Assembly: GCA_023091665.1 (NCBI GenBank)
Contig: JALJCQ010000012.1
Coordinates: 434,001-498,000, forward strand
DNA from: Pythium myriotylum
Taxonomy: Eukaryota > Oomycota > Peronosporomycetes > Pythiales > Pythiaceae
Length of the DNA stretch: 64,000 bases
Reading direction: 5' to 3'
Shown: positions 1 through 10,446 of the stretch, one piece after another
How positions within the stretch are numbered: position 1 is the first letter of the stretch
Layout: each line of letters starts with the position of its first letter
Translations under genes and position numbers: made by a program
Notes under the pieces: generated by a model
The model's input: the letters and a program-made list of their open reading frames with translations, nothing else
The model's database searches: none
Told to the model about the DNA's origin: nothing

Positions 1-1170
1 CAAGCGCGGCGTCGGCTCGAATTGAAGCAGCAACAGAAGCAGAAGGTGAGAGACGAAGAGGCCAGAGTTCGACGTGAAGCCGATGAGGCCAAGGCGAGCT
101 TGGAGCAAGAAGTTGAGGCCTTCTCAGCCATCGTACTGCCCGATATTTGCTCCCTCAGTATCCGTGATGCTTGTTCTTTGCGCCGGAGGGTTTCTTGCTG
201 CGTCGCCACTTGCTCATCTTGCTCTTGAATCTTTTTCTTGAGCTCCTTGATCATAGATATGTAGCTTGATGAGGCCTCCTCCACTGCGCGCTTCTGCTGC
301 TCCTCAATATCCTGTTTCGCCTTCGCCACTGCAGCATCGCGGGCTTTTACGGCTTCTTCCAGACACGTACACTGCGCGACAAGCTTCGTGTTCTCCTCAG
401 CGAGTGCAGATGCGTCCGCGGCAAGCTTTCTCTTTGAGTTAGAAGCTGCGAAAGAGAAGTTGGCCAAGGCAGAAGCGACTAACCTCGAGTTGTCCCAAGT
501 GCTTGGCCCGAAGTTGAAGGAGTTGCATCGATTGAAGACACAGCTTCAGGCCGCGGAGGTTACGTTTGCACAACAACAGCATCAATATCGAGCACAGCTC
601 GAACAGTCCAAGATGCAATTACGTGTCGCTGAGGAACAGCGTGACGAGGCACTCGCGTCGCTTGACTTGTTCAGCCGCGCCAGCAAGGTGGAGTTCGAGC
701 TCAAGAAACTCAAGATGGCCACAAGTTGTGCGTACAATGGAGATGGGCGCTTCAAGAGCCGGGCCAAGAGCCCTTTCGAGAATGGCCCATTCTGTAAGTT
801 CTACATACCTTGGCTGGTGTGTGCTGGATGCTGAGTTGTTGGTGCCCTAGGGAACAATGCAAGCATGGCAGACATGGCAGTGCGTGTAACGGAGGCTCGC
901 GGGGCTGACACTGTCCAATTGAATCGCCTCCGAAAGCTTTTCAAGAGATGGCGAGACGTGCGAAACGACATCAGCCACACTCCTGACGGGTACATAAAGT
1001 ACGTGGTCGAGGCAGACGAGCTGAAGAGGGATATGGATGCGCTATGTGAAGCCGTGGCTCCATCCATCATTGCCATGAGTGATTCTTCGGGCACGGAACT
1101 ACTCAGTAGCGTAGTCTCATATGTCCTAGGGAAGCAACAGGAGTTCTCGAATAACAGGTTGCGTGGATAA
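1..1170 (+). CDS. Coiled-coil protein, 3' part, unknown function
   Basis: The gene enters from the left edge, so its start is not visible. Frame 1 reads a highly charged coiled coil (runs of K, E, R, Q, A) over 1-120 and again from about 425 to 793. A GT-AG intron fits 794-850: donor GTAAGT, acceptor CCTAG. Splicing keeps the frame and replaces an intronic stop with a C-terminal exon ending at 1170, rich in basic and acidic helices (for example RLRKLFKRWRDVRND). Between about 123 and 425 the plus strand is not coiled-coil; there the coiled coil is on the minus strand, so the gene carries an internal inversion. I do not recognise the family. A filament or scaffold-like protein is possible but unproven. 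In its present form the gene is probably broken. Confidence 0.6.
123..425 (-). other. Inverted segment inside the coiled-coil gene
   Basis: Read on the minus strand, this stretch is open and typical coiled coil (for example EELKKK-like and EEQQKRAVEEAS segments). The plus strand here gives a non-coiled, stop-containing translation. Both flanks are coiled coil on the plus strand in one common frame. The edges lie near small palindromes: AGGCCT at the left and AAGCTT at the right. The simplest reading is a local inversion of about 300 bp. An assembly error is the alternative. Confidence 0.6.
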
Positions 1171-1808
1171 TTGAATGCCAATTTTTTCATCATCTGAGGC
1201 ACACACAGCGCGCCAGCGTCGTCAGTGTGTTTGTTGCTTACGAATAGCGTCCTATCGCGTCAGACACAGAGGTGCTAGCGATTTGTTGGTATTGTTGAAC
1301 GCAGCTGGTGCTTCGTCAAGTCAGCGCTGCCTCGCCTAGGAGACTCATACTCCTTACTGCGGCACCATCGCACTCAGCTCATCAGCTCTTCATGATCGTT
1401 TCATAACCTCATCTGAATGACCCTAGTGCCCATCTTTAAGCTTACAATGGGTATTAAATAAAGAGCTATATTCACATACAAACATCATGTTTAAAGATGG
1501 TGTCATTCAAGTGAGGCCAGCATGCGATGGGCAAGCACCTTCACGATCCTTCTTATTTGTATATGATTACCCCCAGTAATTATATACAAGAGGTGAGCTA
1601 AATGATGGTAGTTGATTCTTCACCTCACTAGTCACCATCATAAAGCTTACAATTGGTATAGCTTTATCGGCATTAATGGTATAGAGCAAGCAAGGCAAAA
1701 GATGAAAGGACATGATTGGTTGTCGCGCTTATAGTAAGTCCAAGTGGATTGATGCCCTTGGAGATAGCCAACGCGTGCAACACGCGAACTGAGTGTTGGA
1801 AGTGAGCG
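1171..1808. other. Gene-free stretch with a MITE-like inverted repeat
   Basis: No supported gene. An imperfect inverted repeat spans 1414-1509: TGAATGAC...CATCTTTAA on the left and its reverse complement on the right, with a 7-nt insertion in the left arm. A related AAAGCTTACAAT motif recurs at about 1436 and 1643. It may be a small non-autonomous transposon, or the eroded left end of the following piggyBac-like element. Confidence 0.3.
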
Positions 1809-4800
1809 ATGGGGTCGAAGCGGAAGAAACCAGCAGTGAAAGAAGATGAGAACGAAGACGAGTACGAAGTAGAAGCTATCCGAGACAAACGCGTACACAG
1901 GCGCGGTATCGATTACCTTGTGAAGTGGAAGGGCTATACGGAGTGCACGTGGGTGAAGGAGAGCGATCTGAGCTGTGATGACCTTGTCGCCGCATTCGAA
2001 GCAAAGGGGAAGACAGCTCCGAGCAAGGCCAAAAAGAGGGCGAAGGTAACTCCAATGCCCCGTCATGTGCACGGCGATCATGACCTTGAAGAGAGCAAAT
2101 CCGATTCTTCGTCGCCAAGTCAGTCTTCTGTCGGCGCTACTCCCTCGAGCCCTCGAGCTCTCGAGCTAGATCCCGATCAATCCGCTGGTGGCGACGACGA
2201 TGACGGCGATTGCGCGAGCGACCCTGACTGTGACTACGGCCTCGAAAAGGGACATGAGGCGCCAGCAGTCGAAGCCATCCTCAAGAAGCGGTTGAGAGGC
2301 AACACTGTCGAGTATCTTGTGAAGCGTGTTGGTCTCGACGAACCTGAATGGCAGCCTGCGAGTGGTCTCGAGGAGCGAAAAGAATTTGAGCTTGGCTTGC
2401 GCGGTGCGAACGCACAGCATGCGCCAATGGAGTTGAGCCCCACCGACACCATGGACCGTCCGCGCGCCCCAGGGAAGCAGAAAGCCAGAGCCGGTCAGCC
2501 TCTCGTGGGCGCGGCGACGCCCACGCGTGCCGGTCGAGCGACGACCACAGGAGGCAAGAAGAAGAAGACCTCACGCACGGACGGTCTGGAGCGTACTTTT
2601 TTGGGGAAACTAGTAGCTTTTTCTCCAGCCTACGATAAGTGGCTCAAGGACAAAACCTACGAAGATGTTGGCGCTGCGTACATCGTGGGTCGGGTCAGCG
2701 ACTACCGCTACATGACGAAGCAAGGATTGTACGAGATTCGTTGGCTGGAATCCAAGTTCCAGAATCGAGTTGAGAAGATCAGCGTCGCTATTGTCAAGCA
2801 AGGCTTCGAGAACTATAAGAGACTCGGCGCACAGACGTCCGTCACGCGATGGCAACAGTTGTGTCGCCCCGATCCGGATGATGCTGTTGAAATCGACGAA
2901 GATGTGCAACACCTCGTGGAGTACGAAGAGTTTGACACGAAGCAAACTGCACCTACAAGTCTCGCTGAAGTCGAGAAGATCCAAAGCATGCGATTCACGC
3001 CGGAGGCAGCTATGCGAGCCCCAACAACTCTGTATTCGCATGACGACGGAACGAATTTGACCCGACCCAAGCCGGAGTACCGCCACATCTTTGAGCACTC
3101 GGCAAGCTCCAGCTTTTTCGCCTATCTTCCAGTTTACTATTGGCGACAAGTGCTAGAGCACACGAATTGTCAAGCCAGAATAAACAAGGTGCCGGTTCCT
3201 TTTACGATGGATGAGTTGATGAAGTTCCTCGGTATCATTTGGTATATGGCACTCGTTCGAAAGGGTGAGTACGCGAACTACTGGGGTGAGCAAATTGAGG
3301 ACGCTATTTTCACGACCACAAGGAGCAACCTACAATATCATGTCTTTGAGACGCTTCAAGCAGCTCCGCTCAGCGTTTTGCTTCCGAAACCCAAGGTCGA
3401 TCACGCCAGATGAGCTTCGCGTCGACGCTGCGGTCCGCATTCGCACTCTGCTCAACATGCTCAAGCAGACGGGTGGCAAGTACGTCGAGGTGGGCCGAAA
3501 CCTAGCCGTGGACGAAGCGAGTGTGGCTGCGAGGTCCAAGTTCGCTCGTCACATGATCGTCTTCAACCCTACGAAACCGACGGGCAAGTACCATTTCAAG
3601 TTTTATATGTGCTGCTGTGCGACTACGTGGATTGCTCTCAGCTACCGACTTCACTGCGAATCCACCATAGAGCAAAGAGCGACTGGTGTGCACGACGCGA
3701 CGAACACGGAGCTTCTCGCTGATGAAATGAGTATCACGTCGAAGACAAGGCAGATCGTGCTCGAGATCACGCGCCCGTTCCACGGCAGCGGTCGAATCGT
3801 CAACTGTGACAACTACTACACGTCCGTCCAGTTGCTCGAAGCCCTTCGCATCAAGCGATTGTTCTGCAGAGGAACTGTGAAGCAGCTGAGCAAGCACTTC
3901 CCTCGCCATGTTGTGCTCCCTGACCCGCGCAAGAGGGAAAAGGACACCAACAAGTCGAAGCAGAAGCGTAGCAGAGGTGATGACGACTCAGGTTCGGAAC
4001 AAGACCTTGGCGATCAAAGTGAACCTTTGGATCGGGTGGAAGCTGGTGATCGCACACCTCGAGCTGGAGGAGAGGTCAAGCGAGGAGAATACTTACAAGC
4101 TGTCTGCACAGATTCCAAGATCCTGGCAGCATCGTGGTGTGATGGGAATATTGTTACAATCATCTCCAATGCGGACACCTCGTCGATATCGTCTGTTGAG
4201 CGACAGATCCGTGGAGAGAAGGTCTCGGTTCAAGCGCCGACTGCAATCAAGGAGTACAATCAGCATATGCAGGGCGTGGATCGAAACGATCAATTGCGGG
4301 CTCGCTTCTCAGTTGCTGATGGCCATTCTTTCAAGAAGTGGCACAAGAAACTTGCGTTCGCAGTCATTGACATCGCTCGTGTCAACGCGTACCTCACCAG
4401 ACGACTGTTGTGTCTAAACGACACAAGACCTGAGCGCGATTCCCATCGGGCATTCGTGACCGACTTGATCCGAGAGATGCTGCACGGCAAATAGCAGGAT
4501 GCAATGGGCGATGAGGCAATGTTGTACGAGGGCGCAGTGAGCTCGACACCAAGATCGAATGAGCGATCGCCCTGGCAGTCGCCGTCGTCCCAGCCTGCAC
4601 GCTCACCGAGTCTCGGATCACCAGCTAACACCTCAGAAGTGTGCACTGATATGTCGTCCGCGCACGTGTTCAAGGGACAGAGAAGGAAGCGCACTTGCAT
4701 AGTCTGCCGTTTTGAAGGAAGTGCGGATACAACGATCACGACGGTGTGCCTGAAGCATAACGTGTCGCTCTGCAAGCGAACCTACGGGGAAGACACGAGG

Positions 4801-5214
4801 GGATACGGTTGTCAGCGTCACGACTGGTCGTGCTGGGAGAAGTACCACCAGTACTACTTGCCACAGGGTACGTTTTCAGATGCTGGATGTGTTGTTCGAT
4901 CGTCCACCGACTACAGGAACAAGTCGGCTTGCATCGAGCACTCTGAGGTCGTATCCGACCGGCTTGTCCAGCGATCCCTCACGTTCGCCCCGATGGTTGA
5001 GTCCCCTTCTACCGCCGCTTCGACACCTGCACCAAGCGAGGCTCGCACACCGGCAACGCCGTTCACACCGAGCACACCAGGCTCCAACATATCTGATTAT
5101 CTCACGATTACATTTAGCAATCCAGTCCATTATACTCATCCATCAATAGCTGGGACTGTCTCTAGATTCACTTGCAGATGCATCGCCTTCGTCGCTTGGT
5201 ATCCATGGTTTTAG
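1809..5214 (+). pseudogene. piggyBac-like (PGBD) transposase with N-terminal chromodomains
   Basis: The N-terminus carries a clear chromodomain (EVEAI...YLVKWKGY...TWVKESDL, residues about 18-70) and a second, weaker chromo-like repeat (YLVKRVGLDEPEWQP, about residues 155-200). Then comes the DDE_Tnp_1_7 fold of piggyBac transposases, with acidic residues in NLAVDEAS, VNCDNYYTS and QGVDRNDQLRARFS. A C-terminal Cys/His zinc-binding domain (CIVCRF...C..H...LC...C..H) at about 4695-4840 is typical of PGBD proteins. Two breaks are visible. One is a frame change near 3320, where the reading moves from frame 3 to frame 1. The other is an in-frame TAG at 4492-4494, after which the same frame continues into the zinc domain. 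The family cuts and pastes at TTAA. The chromodomains probably direct target choice to methylated histone. Likely inactive here. Confidence 0.85.
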
Positions 5215-5833
5215 CACAGTGCACTGGCCCTTCAGATAGCGTCTCCAATACGCATTGCTATGGTGGCATTCTGTCAATCCACGAAGCAGGTTGGGAAGCT
5301 GATCACCGTCGACGTCGACGACTGATGAGCACCGGATACCTCTGTACTGCGAACTGGGCGCGCGCCGCGCGGCGCGCGGGACAGCGGTGCCCGCGGAGCA
5401 AGTGCAGGCTGCATTGCCACCAGTGAGCCTCAACGATTTGGGAATGAGCGGATATAGACAGTGCGCGAATCATGATTGTAGTCAGGTCAGCGGTGATTGC
5501 TCCACAAAACTCCCCTCCAAGGCGTTTCTTTCATCGTTGCTTTCCATACGATTGTGCACCAAGGACGATTTATTCGGTCAACCACGTACCTAGCCGCCGT
5601 AGATTACGCACTTTGCATGGAAAAACCGAATCTAGCTAAAGAAATACGCTCCGACAGCACAACACCTCCAGCAAATCGTACAAAGACTGGACATTATCAA
5701 AACCAGATTCGGTCCAGCGTGGTACATTTGTCGATCGAGCAAAAATTGCCCGTTCGAGGGGGGTGATTTGCGACTACTTTTGAAACAGGTGTCGAACGAG
5801 CAAAATTTGTACGGTCGTTCGCGAAAGGGTTAA
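5215..5833 (+). mobile_element. Right end of the piggyBac-like element with TTAA target
   Basis: The stretch after the transposase holds no gene. It ends ...GAAAGGG followed by TTAA at 5830-5833, the classical right boundary of a piggyBac element. Two related subterminal repeats lie just inside, near 5729-5758 and 5790-5824, sharing GTCGA(T/A)CGAGCAAAA and a CGTTCG core. I found no matching TTAACCC left end upstream of 1809, so the element is probably truncated or diverged on that side. Confidence 0.6.
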
Positions 5834-6102
5834 TTGATTGAATCATATGGGTCCGATTCCCAATTCGGCAACCCACGCGTTATTTTCGTTTCCCACCCAC
5901 TTTTGCCATGTTGACTATACCCATGAACATTGCTCGCCACTAACGAACATGACCTGATAAGTTGAGTGACACGCAATACGTATTCAAGACGTATACTGTA
6001 TCCTTTACGTATACTGGAGGAGATACGTGTCCTGTGCACGCTCCGTACCCCGTACCCCATTCGTACCCTGCACCCCAAATGTACCTTGTAGCTATTACAC
6101 GC

Positions 6103-6337
6103 CTACTCTACTTGGTTTCGTTGGGCTCGGCGTGCTTCCAGACGTTTCTGTCGCTCCTTAGCTGCTTTTGCAGCCTTCTTCTTCCGCCGCTCGCAGGTTC
6201 TGACGTTGTGACCGGCCACACCACAATTCCCGCAGTGTACAGGCGAGTCGTTGTTCAGGTACTCGCTTCTGTTACGGATTCGTACGGATCGGGGTCGACC
6301 TCGATGGACCTGGATGGTGCATTTCGGAAAGAGAAAG
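6103..6337 (-). pseudogene. Mutator-like transposase C-terminal zinc-knuckle fragment
   Basis: The minus strand encodes RGRPRSVRIRNRSEY and then a CCHC knuckle, CGNCGVAGHNVRTC, followed by a basic Lys/Ala/Arg tail. This combination is the usual C-terminal end of Mutator-like (MULE) transposases, where the knuckle contributes to nucleic-acid binding. The catalytic core upstream on the minus strand is absent; instead the plus strand holds a different ORF beginning at 6341. The fragment is therefore a remnant. The family call rests on the RGRP-plus-knuckle arrangement only. Confidence 0.55.
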
Positions 6338-6340
6338 AAG

Positions 6341-6871
6341 ATGTCGGGGAACAAGCGCGAAGCGGGCGTCATCTGCACGTACACTGGGTGCAAGAAGCGC
6401 CTCGCGACCAGCAAGTTCAAGAGGCACTTCGTCGACAAGCACCAGGGTGGTGACAGTGCAGCGTACAAGACTCGCCACCGTGACGAGTATGAGCGAGCGC
6501 AGGACGACCCCAGCCTGATCGACAATCCTGAGCTGTCCACCGCGTATCTGGTGCTCCAGTTGACGAAGATCAACTCGCGCATTGAGCATCTCGAGCACCT
6601 GATCGAGACACGTCTGCCCCGTGCTGCCACAACGGCGGGTGATGACGACGACGCGATCGCCGCGGAGTCCGACCAGTCGCAAGACGAGCGCAGTGACGAC
6701 GACGACGGCGCCGAGTCGAGCGACGGCAGTAACAAGCGCGGCGACGCGGAAGAAAGCGCTGGCGAAGACGATGAGTCGAAGGAGGAGGAAGGGGACGACG
6801 ACGACGAAGAGGTGGCGACTCCTCCGTCGAAGCGCATGTACATGAAGCGTGCCAGAGCGTCAAGCCACTAA
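6341..6871 (+). CDS. Small C2H2-like zinc finger protein with acidic tail
   Basis: The ORF starts MSGNKREAG and has a C2H2-like finger near its N-terminus (C-x4-C-x11-H-x4-H in CTYTGCKKRL...RHFVDKH). A short helical stretch follows (INSRIEHLEHLIETRL), then a long Asp/Glu/Ser-rich tail of about 90 residues and a basic end (SKRMYMKRARASSH). I chose the ATG at 6341 because the finger begins just after it and the longer 5' extension overlaps the antisense MULE fragment. The architecture suggests a nuclear DNA-binding or chromatin protein, possibly cargo or accessory protein of the surrounding repeat-bounded element. Specific function unknown. Confidence 0.5.
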   Translation: MSGNKREAGVICTYTGCKKRLATSKFKRHFVDKHQGGDSAAYKTRHRDEYERAQDDPSLIDNPELSTAYLVLQLTKINSRIEHLEHLIETRLPRAATTAGDDDDAIAAESDQSQDERSDDDDGAESSDGSNKRGDAEESAGEDDESKEEEGDDDDEEVATPPSKRMYMKRARASSH

Positions 6872-7341
6872 GGGTACCGCCTAGGTACAGGGTACGTATT
6901 AGGTACAGGGTACGTATTAGGTACAGGGTACGTATCAGGTACAGGGTATGGTTTGGTAACACCCAAAGACTCCTCTTCTTTCCGTTACATTTTAGGGTGC
7001 GTTTTCAAATCACTTTGCCATTCCCAGATACTGCGTTTTATGACAAGTCATTCGAACGGGGTAAATACCCTATTTGAGCAACACGGGTCCGATTCCGAAT
7101 TAGTTTTAAAATACGGGTCCGTAAACGGATTTCCCCTTAAGGAAAACTAAATCTGCGGTTGTTGAACTTTTGCGCTCGCATAATAATACCGAATGAGCTA
7201 CTCCATCCGTCGCCGCATTCCTGAATCCGATGGCGCAACTATTATACTGTCCATTAGTCGCAACAGTGCTCAATCCAAAGGCACTGGCATTAGTAGTCCC
7301 AGTCACAATGGTCGTATCGCTACTCGTTAGATTCAATTTAC

Positions 7342-7716
7342 CCAATCCAGTTAGATGCTCGGAGAGTACCGAACCCCCGTGAACGCCAAGTTACGGGCCC
7401 TCTATTTTCAAGCGAGGCGACTGGCCGATCGAGTGGGCGTGCGCCACTGGCGACAACACGTCAGAGCGCACAATGCCATGGCAAATAGCCTAGCCAATCA
7501 CGCCATGAACACAAGGCAATTCAGCCAGGTTCATCATCCAACACGCAGGCTATGCCATGCAGACCTGCGTGGGCTCGCCGCTTCCGACTTACGCCCTTGG
7601 CTCCACAGTCAAGTTGACCCACTGTAGCAAAGGAACGCAAAGAGTCACAGCTATTAGGGTACATTTACTGCGCTCAATAGACTTCACCTTCATCATCATC
7701 GCCAATCCAGTTAGAT
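7342..7716 (+). mobile_element. 5'-truncated LINE (RNase H end) with 15-bp target duplication
   Basis: An exact 15-bp direct repeat, CCAATCCAGTTAGAT, lies at 7342-7356 and 7702-7716, bracketing an insert of 345 bp. The insert's plus strand encodes the end of a non-LTR retrotransposon RNase H domain (for example VRHWRQHVRAHNAMANSLANHAM). After the stop at about 7627 comes a short 3' region ending in CATCATCATC just before the second repeat. Removing the insert and one repeat copy rejoins the fibre reading frame across the site. This is a typical LINE insertion, strongly shortened at its 5' end. Confidence 0.8.
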
Positions 7717-8705
7717 TCTTCGATGAGTCAACGACGATTGCTTTTGAAGCTGAAACTGTGCCTGGAGTAACGTACTCAAATAGCCAGCATAGCCGCTGAT
7801 ACCATTCAAATCAGCAGCTGTAGCAGTAACAAGCGTTCTGCCAAGCTTTAGACCAGCTGTAGAGCCATTATGAGCTACAACATCAACATTTCCAGATGAA
7901 TCGCAAGTCAATCGGCGAGTGTTGGCTGTCTTTATCGCGACTTGATGACTAGTACTAGAGCCAATATCAATAGCGCCTCCAGAACTTTGAATAGTACATA
8001 CAATGTGCTACTTGAAGTAGTGTTTGTGCAAGTAATAGGGCTTGATCCATTTGTAATAGTCAGACTTCCAGGTAATGTTAAGCTGCCGGTTGATGCTATA
8101 TTGGGTTGAGCAGCAGTCGAAAGAGTTAAATTTGCAGCACCATTCACAGTAAGTGAACTCAACGAGCCCACAGATATTATATTTGGCTGCGCGGCAGTTG
8201 AGAGAGTCCCAGCAATACTTCCGCTAACTGTCAATGAGCTTAGCGTACCCACGGACGTAATATTTGGTTGCGCAGCAGTTGAGAGAGTACCTGTTAAGGT
8301 TGTAGCAGATAAAGTTGTAGCAGTTAACGTGTTAGCGACAGAAACATTTCCATTAGTTCGTATGGACATTTGCACTGATCCATTATTGTGGCAAAAGTTA
8401 ATGGATGATTTGAATATGTTTGGAGTGTGCATTGAGAACCATCGAAGTATTGCTGATACGTAACAATTCCATCGGTGATCTGATACAATGCATTTGTCAA
8501 TGCTGTCGAACCAATAATGTCTTACTACTCTGAACGGTTGGAGAATGTGCATCTCGGAAAATGGTCATATTTTCGGATCCAGTGAACGCTTTCAAGTGCG
8601 AATTTCACGAGGACGGTGCTGTGTTTGCCGTCAATTTGTCCATGTTCTTAACTTTCCAGCCTCTCAAGATCAAGTCGATAAAACACAGCTCTTTGCCGAC
8701 CAATT

Positions 8706-10446
8706 CAGGGTGTTAGACACTTAATCTTTCCTATCTCCGTCAACTTTTAGCGATATTATTCCGCACAAAAACGGCTGGATAGCTAAAATCTCGGTCTGAT
8801 TGGCTGTTTAGTGGGCACTTCCAAATAGTGGTCTCTTCACAAATTGGAAAATCCCAAAGAATTGAGGTTTTTGCCGTGTTAGGTTTCAGACGATTTCATG
8901 CTGCCCGAATATCTTCCAATCAGCGCGAGGTATCAAGAATGATGGTCATTTTTGACTGTGCCCAACTCAGATTTACATTTATTTCTGGGATTTTAATCCC
9001 TTCGAACCCTCACTGTAGGCTTCTTCAGAACACTCCAGCGCATACGGGAAGACCCCGTCCTTGAAGCGGTCGCTGACTCGAGGGAGCTGGTAGTTGTTGT
9101 CACCTTTCACGAGCATGATCTGTTCCATCACGGCCTGGAGCGTTAGGAAACACTTCTCTAGAGTATCGACTCGCATTTCGGCGAAGGCTTCGGTCACAGC
9201 TTGGATAAGACTGTCCACCGAGTATGCCCGCTTCGTGTGCTGCAAAGACTGGATGGCGTTGAAGAAGCCCAGGTCGAGCACGTTCAGATCCAGTGACCGT
9301 GGTGGTTGGCGGCGAATGACGACCAACCAACCATCTCCGAGTTGAGCATCGTTGACTGCTGTCTCGGCCGTGACATGTGGGAAGGCGTTATCTTGCTGTA
9401 GAAAGATTGTCTTGTTTCCTTTCCCTGCAACAAATTAGTCCGTTAGATTTGATCAGAGCATTTGCTTGCGGGCACTCTACCTGGCCATGCTGCCTTGATG
9501 GCTGGCAGAACTTTGTTGATGAGGCAGTCGTAGTACACATTCTTGTCGACATTCTGTGCCGCGGTGATTATGTCGCTCTTGGTCTGGTTTTTCGTCGTGC
9601 GCTTGGCCTCACGCTGCGTCACGAGAGGGAAGATTCCAATCTTCCCGTCAAAGCCACGCCGACGCTCGTAGTCGTATCGAGGTCGCGCCACAGCAGCCAG
9701 GAACATGACTTTGGTGATGAACCGCTTGTTAGATCACGTGAGATGTGGCGGATCCTCGTCTTCCGTGATGATGCATCGGGAAGAGACCTCATAGATGTAA
9801 AACCATTTCTCATCAATGTGGACTGTGTCATACATGGCATCAAAATATCGTCTAAGCAGGCCTGTGGTCCAAGTTAGAAGCGACACTAAGCGACGAGCAT
9901 CAACAATCAGTTACCGAACGGGCGATCAACGAAAGAGAGAACGTAGCGGAGCCGCTCTTGCTTGTGCTCTTCGGTCAGAGCAGGCTTCACATGTACCGTG
10001 ACGAAGCGCAGCGGACCCCCCTTCCGACGTAAGCCTGTAAGCTGGACGCAGGCATGTTGATCGCAGCGGCGGCGGCTCGTAGCGTCATTCGCTGACCGAA
10101 TGGAACGCTCTTGATGGCTTGCTTCAGCTCCTCTACGTCATACTTGGGCGCGCGGCCGGGGCGTTTCGGCCGAGACTCCACGAAGCGTAGGTTCCAGACG
10201 GTCTTGATCGTGTTGCGGTGGCGTTGGAACGCCTTCGCCGCCGCGCCAATCGCACCAAGCGGGAGTGAACCATCAGCTTTGGCTAGCGCCATAAGATAGC
10301 CAACGATTCGCCCTCGCTGGTCATCGCTGACGTCCCGATCACCCCTGGCTCGCGCCATTTTCGGAATGGATCCCTCGACACGCTCAGTTTTGAGTTTTCC
10401 CGCCAGTGTTTTACTTCCCCATCCTCTAGACCTAAGCCTAACACTG
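8706..10446. mobile_element. Probable extent of the Tc1/mariner element
   Basis: Fibre-like coding resumes on both sides of this interval. The right edge candidate reads CCTAACACTG (10437-10446), the complement of CAGTGTTAGG. The left candidate is CAGGGTGTTAG at 8706. The match is imperfect and a TA target duplication is not clear at both ends, so these limits are approximate. A second candidate for the left end is GTGTTAGG near 8876. Confidence 0.3.
8979..10358 (-). pseudogene. Tc1/mariner-like transposase with two introns
   Basis: The minus-strand protein starts MARARGDRDVSDDQRG with a helix-turn-helix region, followed by the DDE core. The acidic residues are in VHIDEKWFY, FLQQDNAFPH and PRSLDLNVLDLGFFNAIQSLQ; the last is a signature of oomycete Tc1/mariner proteins. 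Two GT-AG introns fit: 9862-9914 and 9425-9480. The coding exons would be 10358-9915, 9861-9481 and 9424-8979. Two lesions are seen: a frame change at the run of six C (plus strand) at 10016-10021, and an in-frame TGA in the second exon just before SNKRFITKV. The element was cut-and-paste, and it lies inside the PLV fibre gene. Confidence 0.75.

Larger units (their letters stand above)
6038..6954. repeat. Opposed GTACCC-type repeat arrays flanking the 6.1-6.9 kb block
   Basis: The right side (6883-6954) is a tandem array of an 18-bp unit, AGGTACAGGGTACGTATT, in about four copies. The left side (about 6038-6082) contains the opposite-orientation words CGTACCCCGTACCCC and CGTACCCTGCACCCC. The two arrays point at each other around the MULE/C2H2 block, as expected of subterminal repeats of a non-autonomous transposon. 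No target-site duplication was identified. Confidence 0.45.

Noticed and set aside
6103..6843. Single minus-strand protein of 246 residues
   Set aside because: Only its end (the RGRP segment and CCHC knuckle) looks real; the first two-thirds is the complement of the acidic plus-strand gene.
9094..9877. Plus-strand ORFs opposite the Tc1/mariner transposase
   Set aside because: The minus strand carries the DDE signatures and introns; the plus ORFs have no motif.
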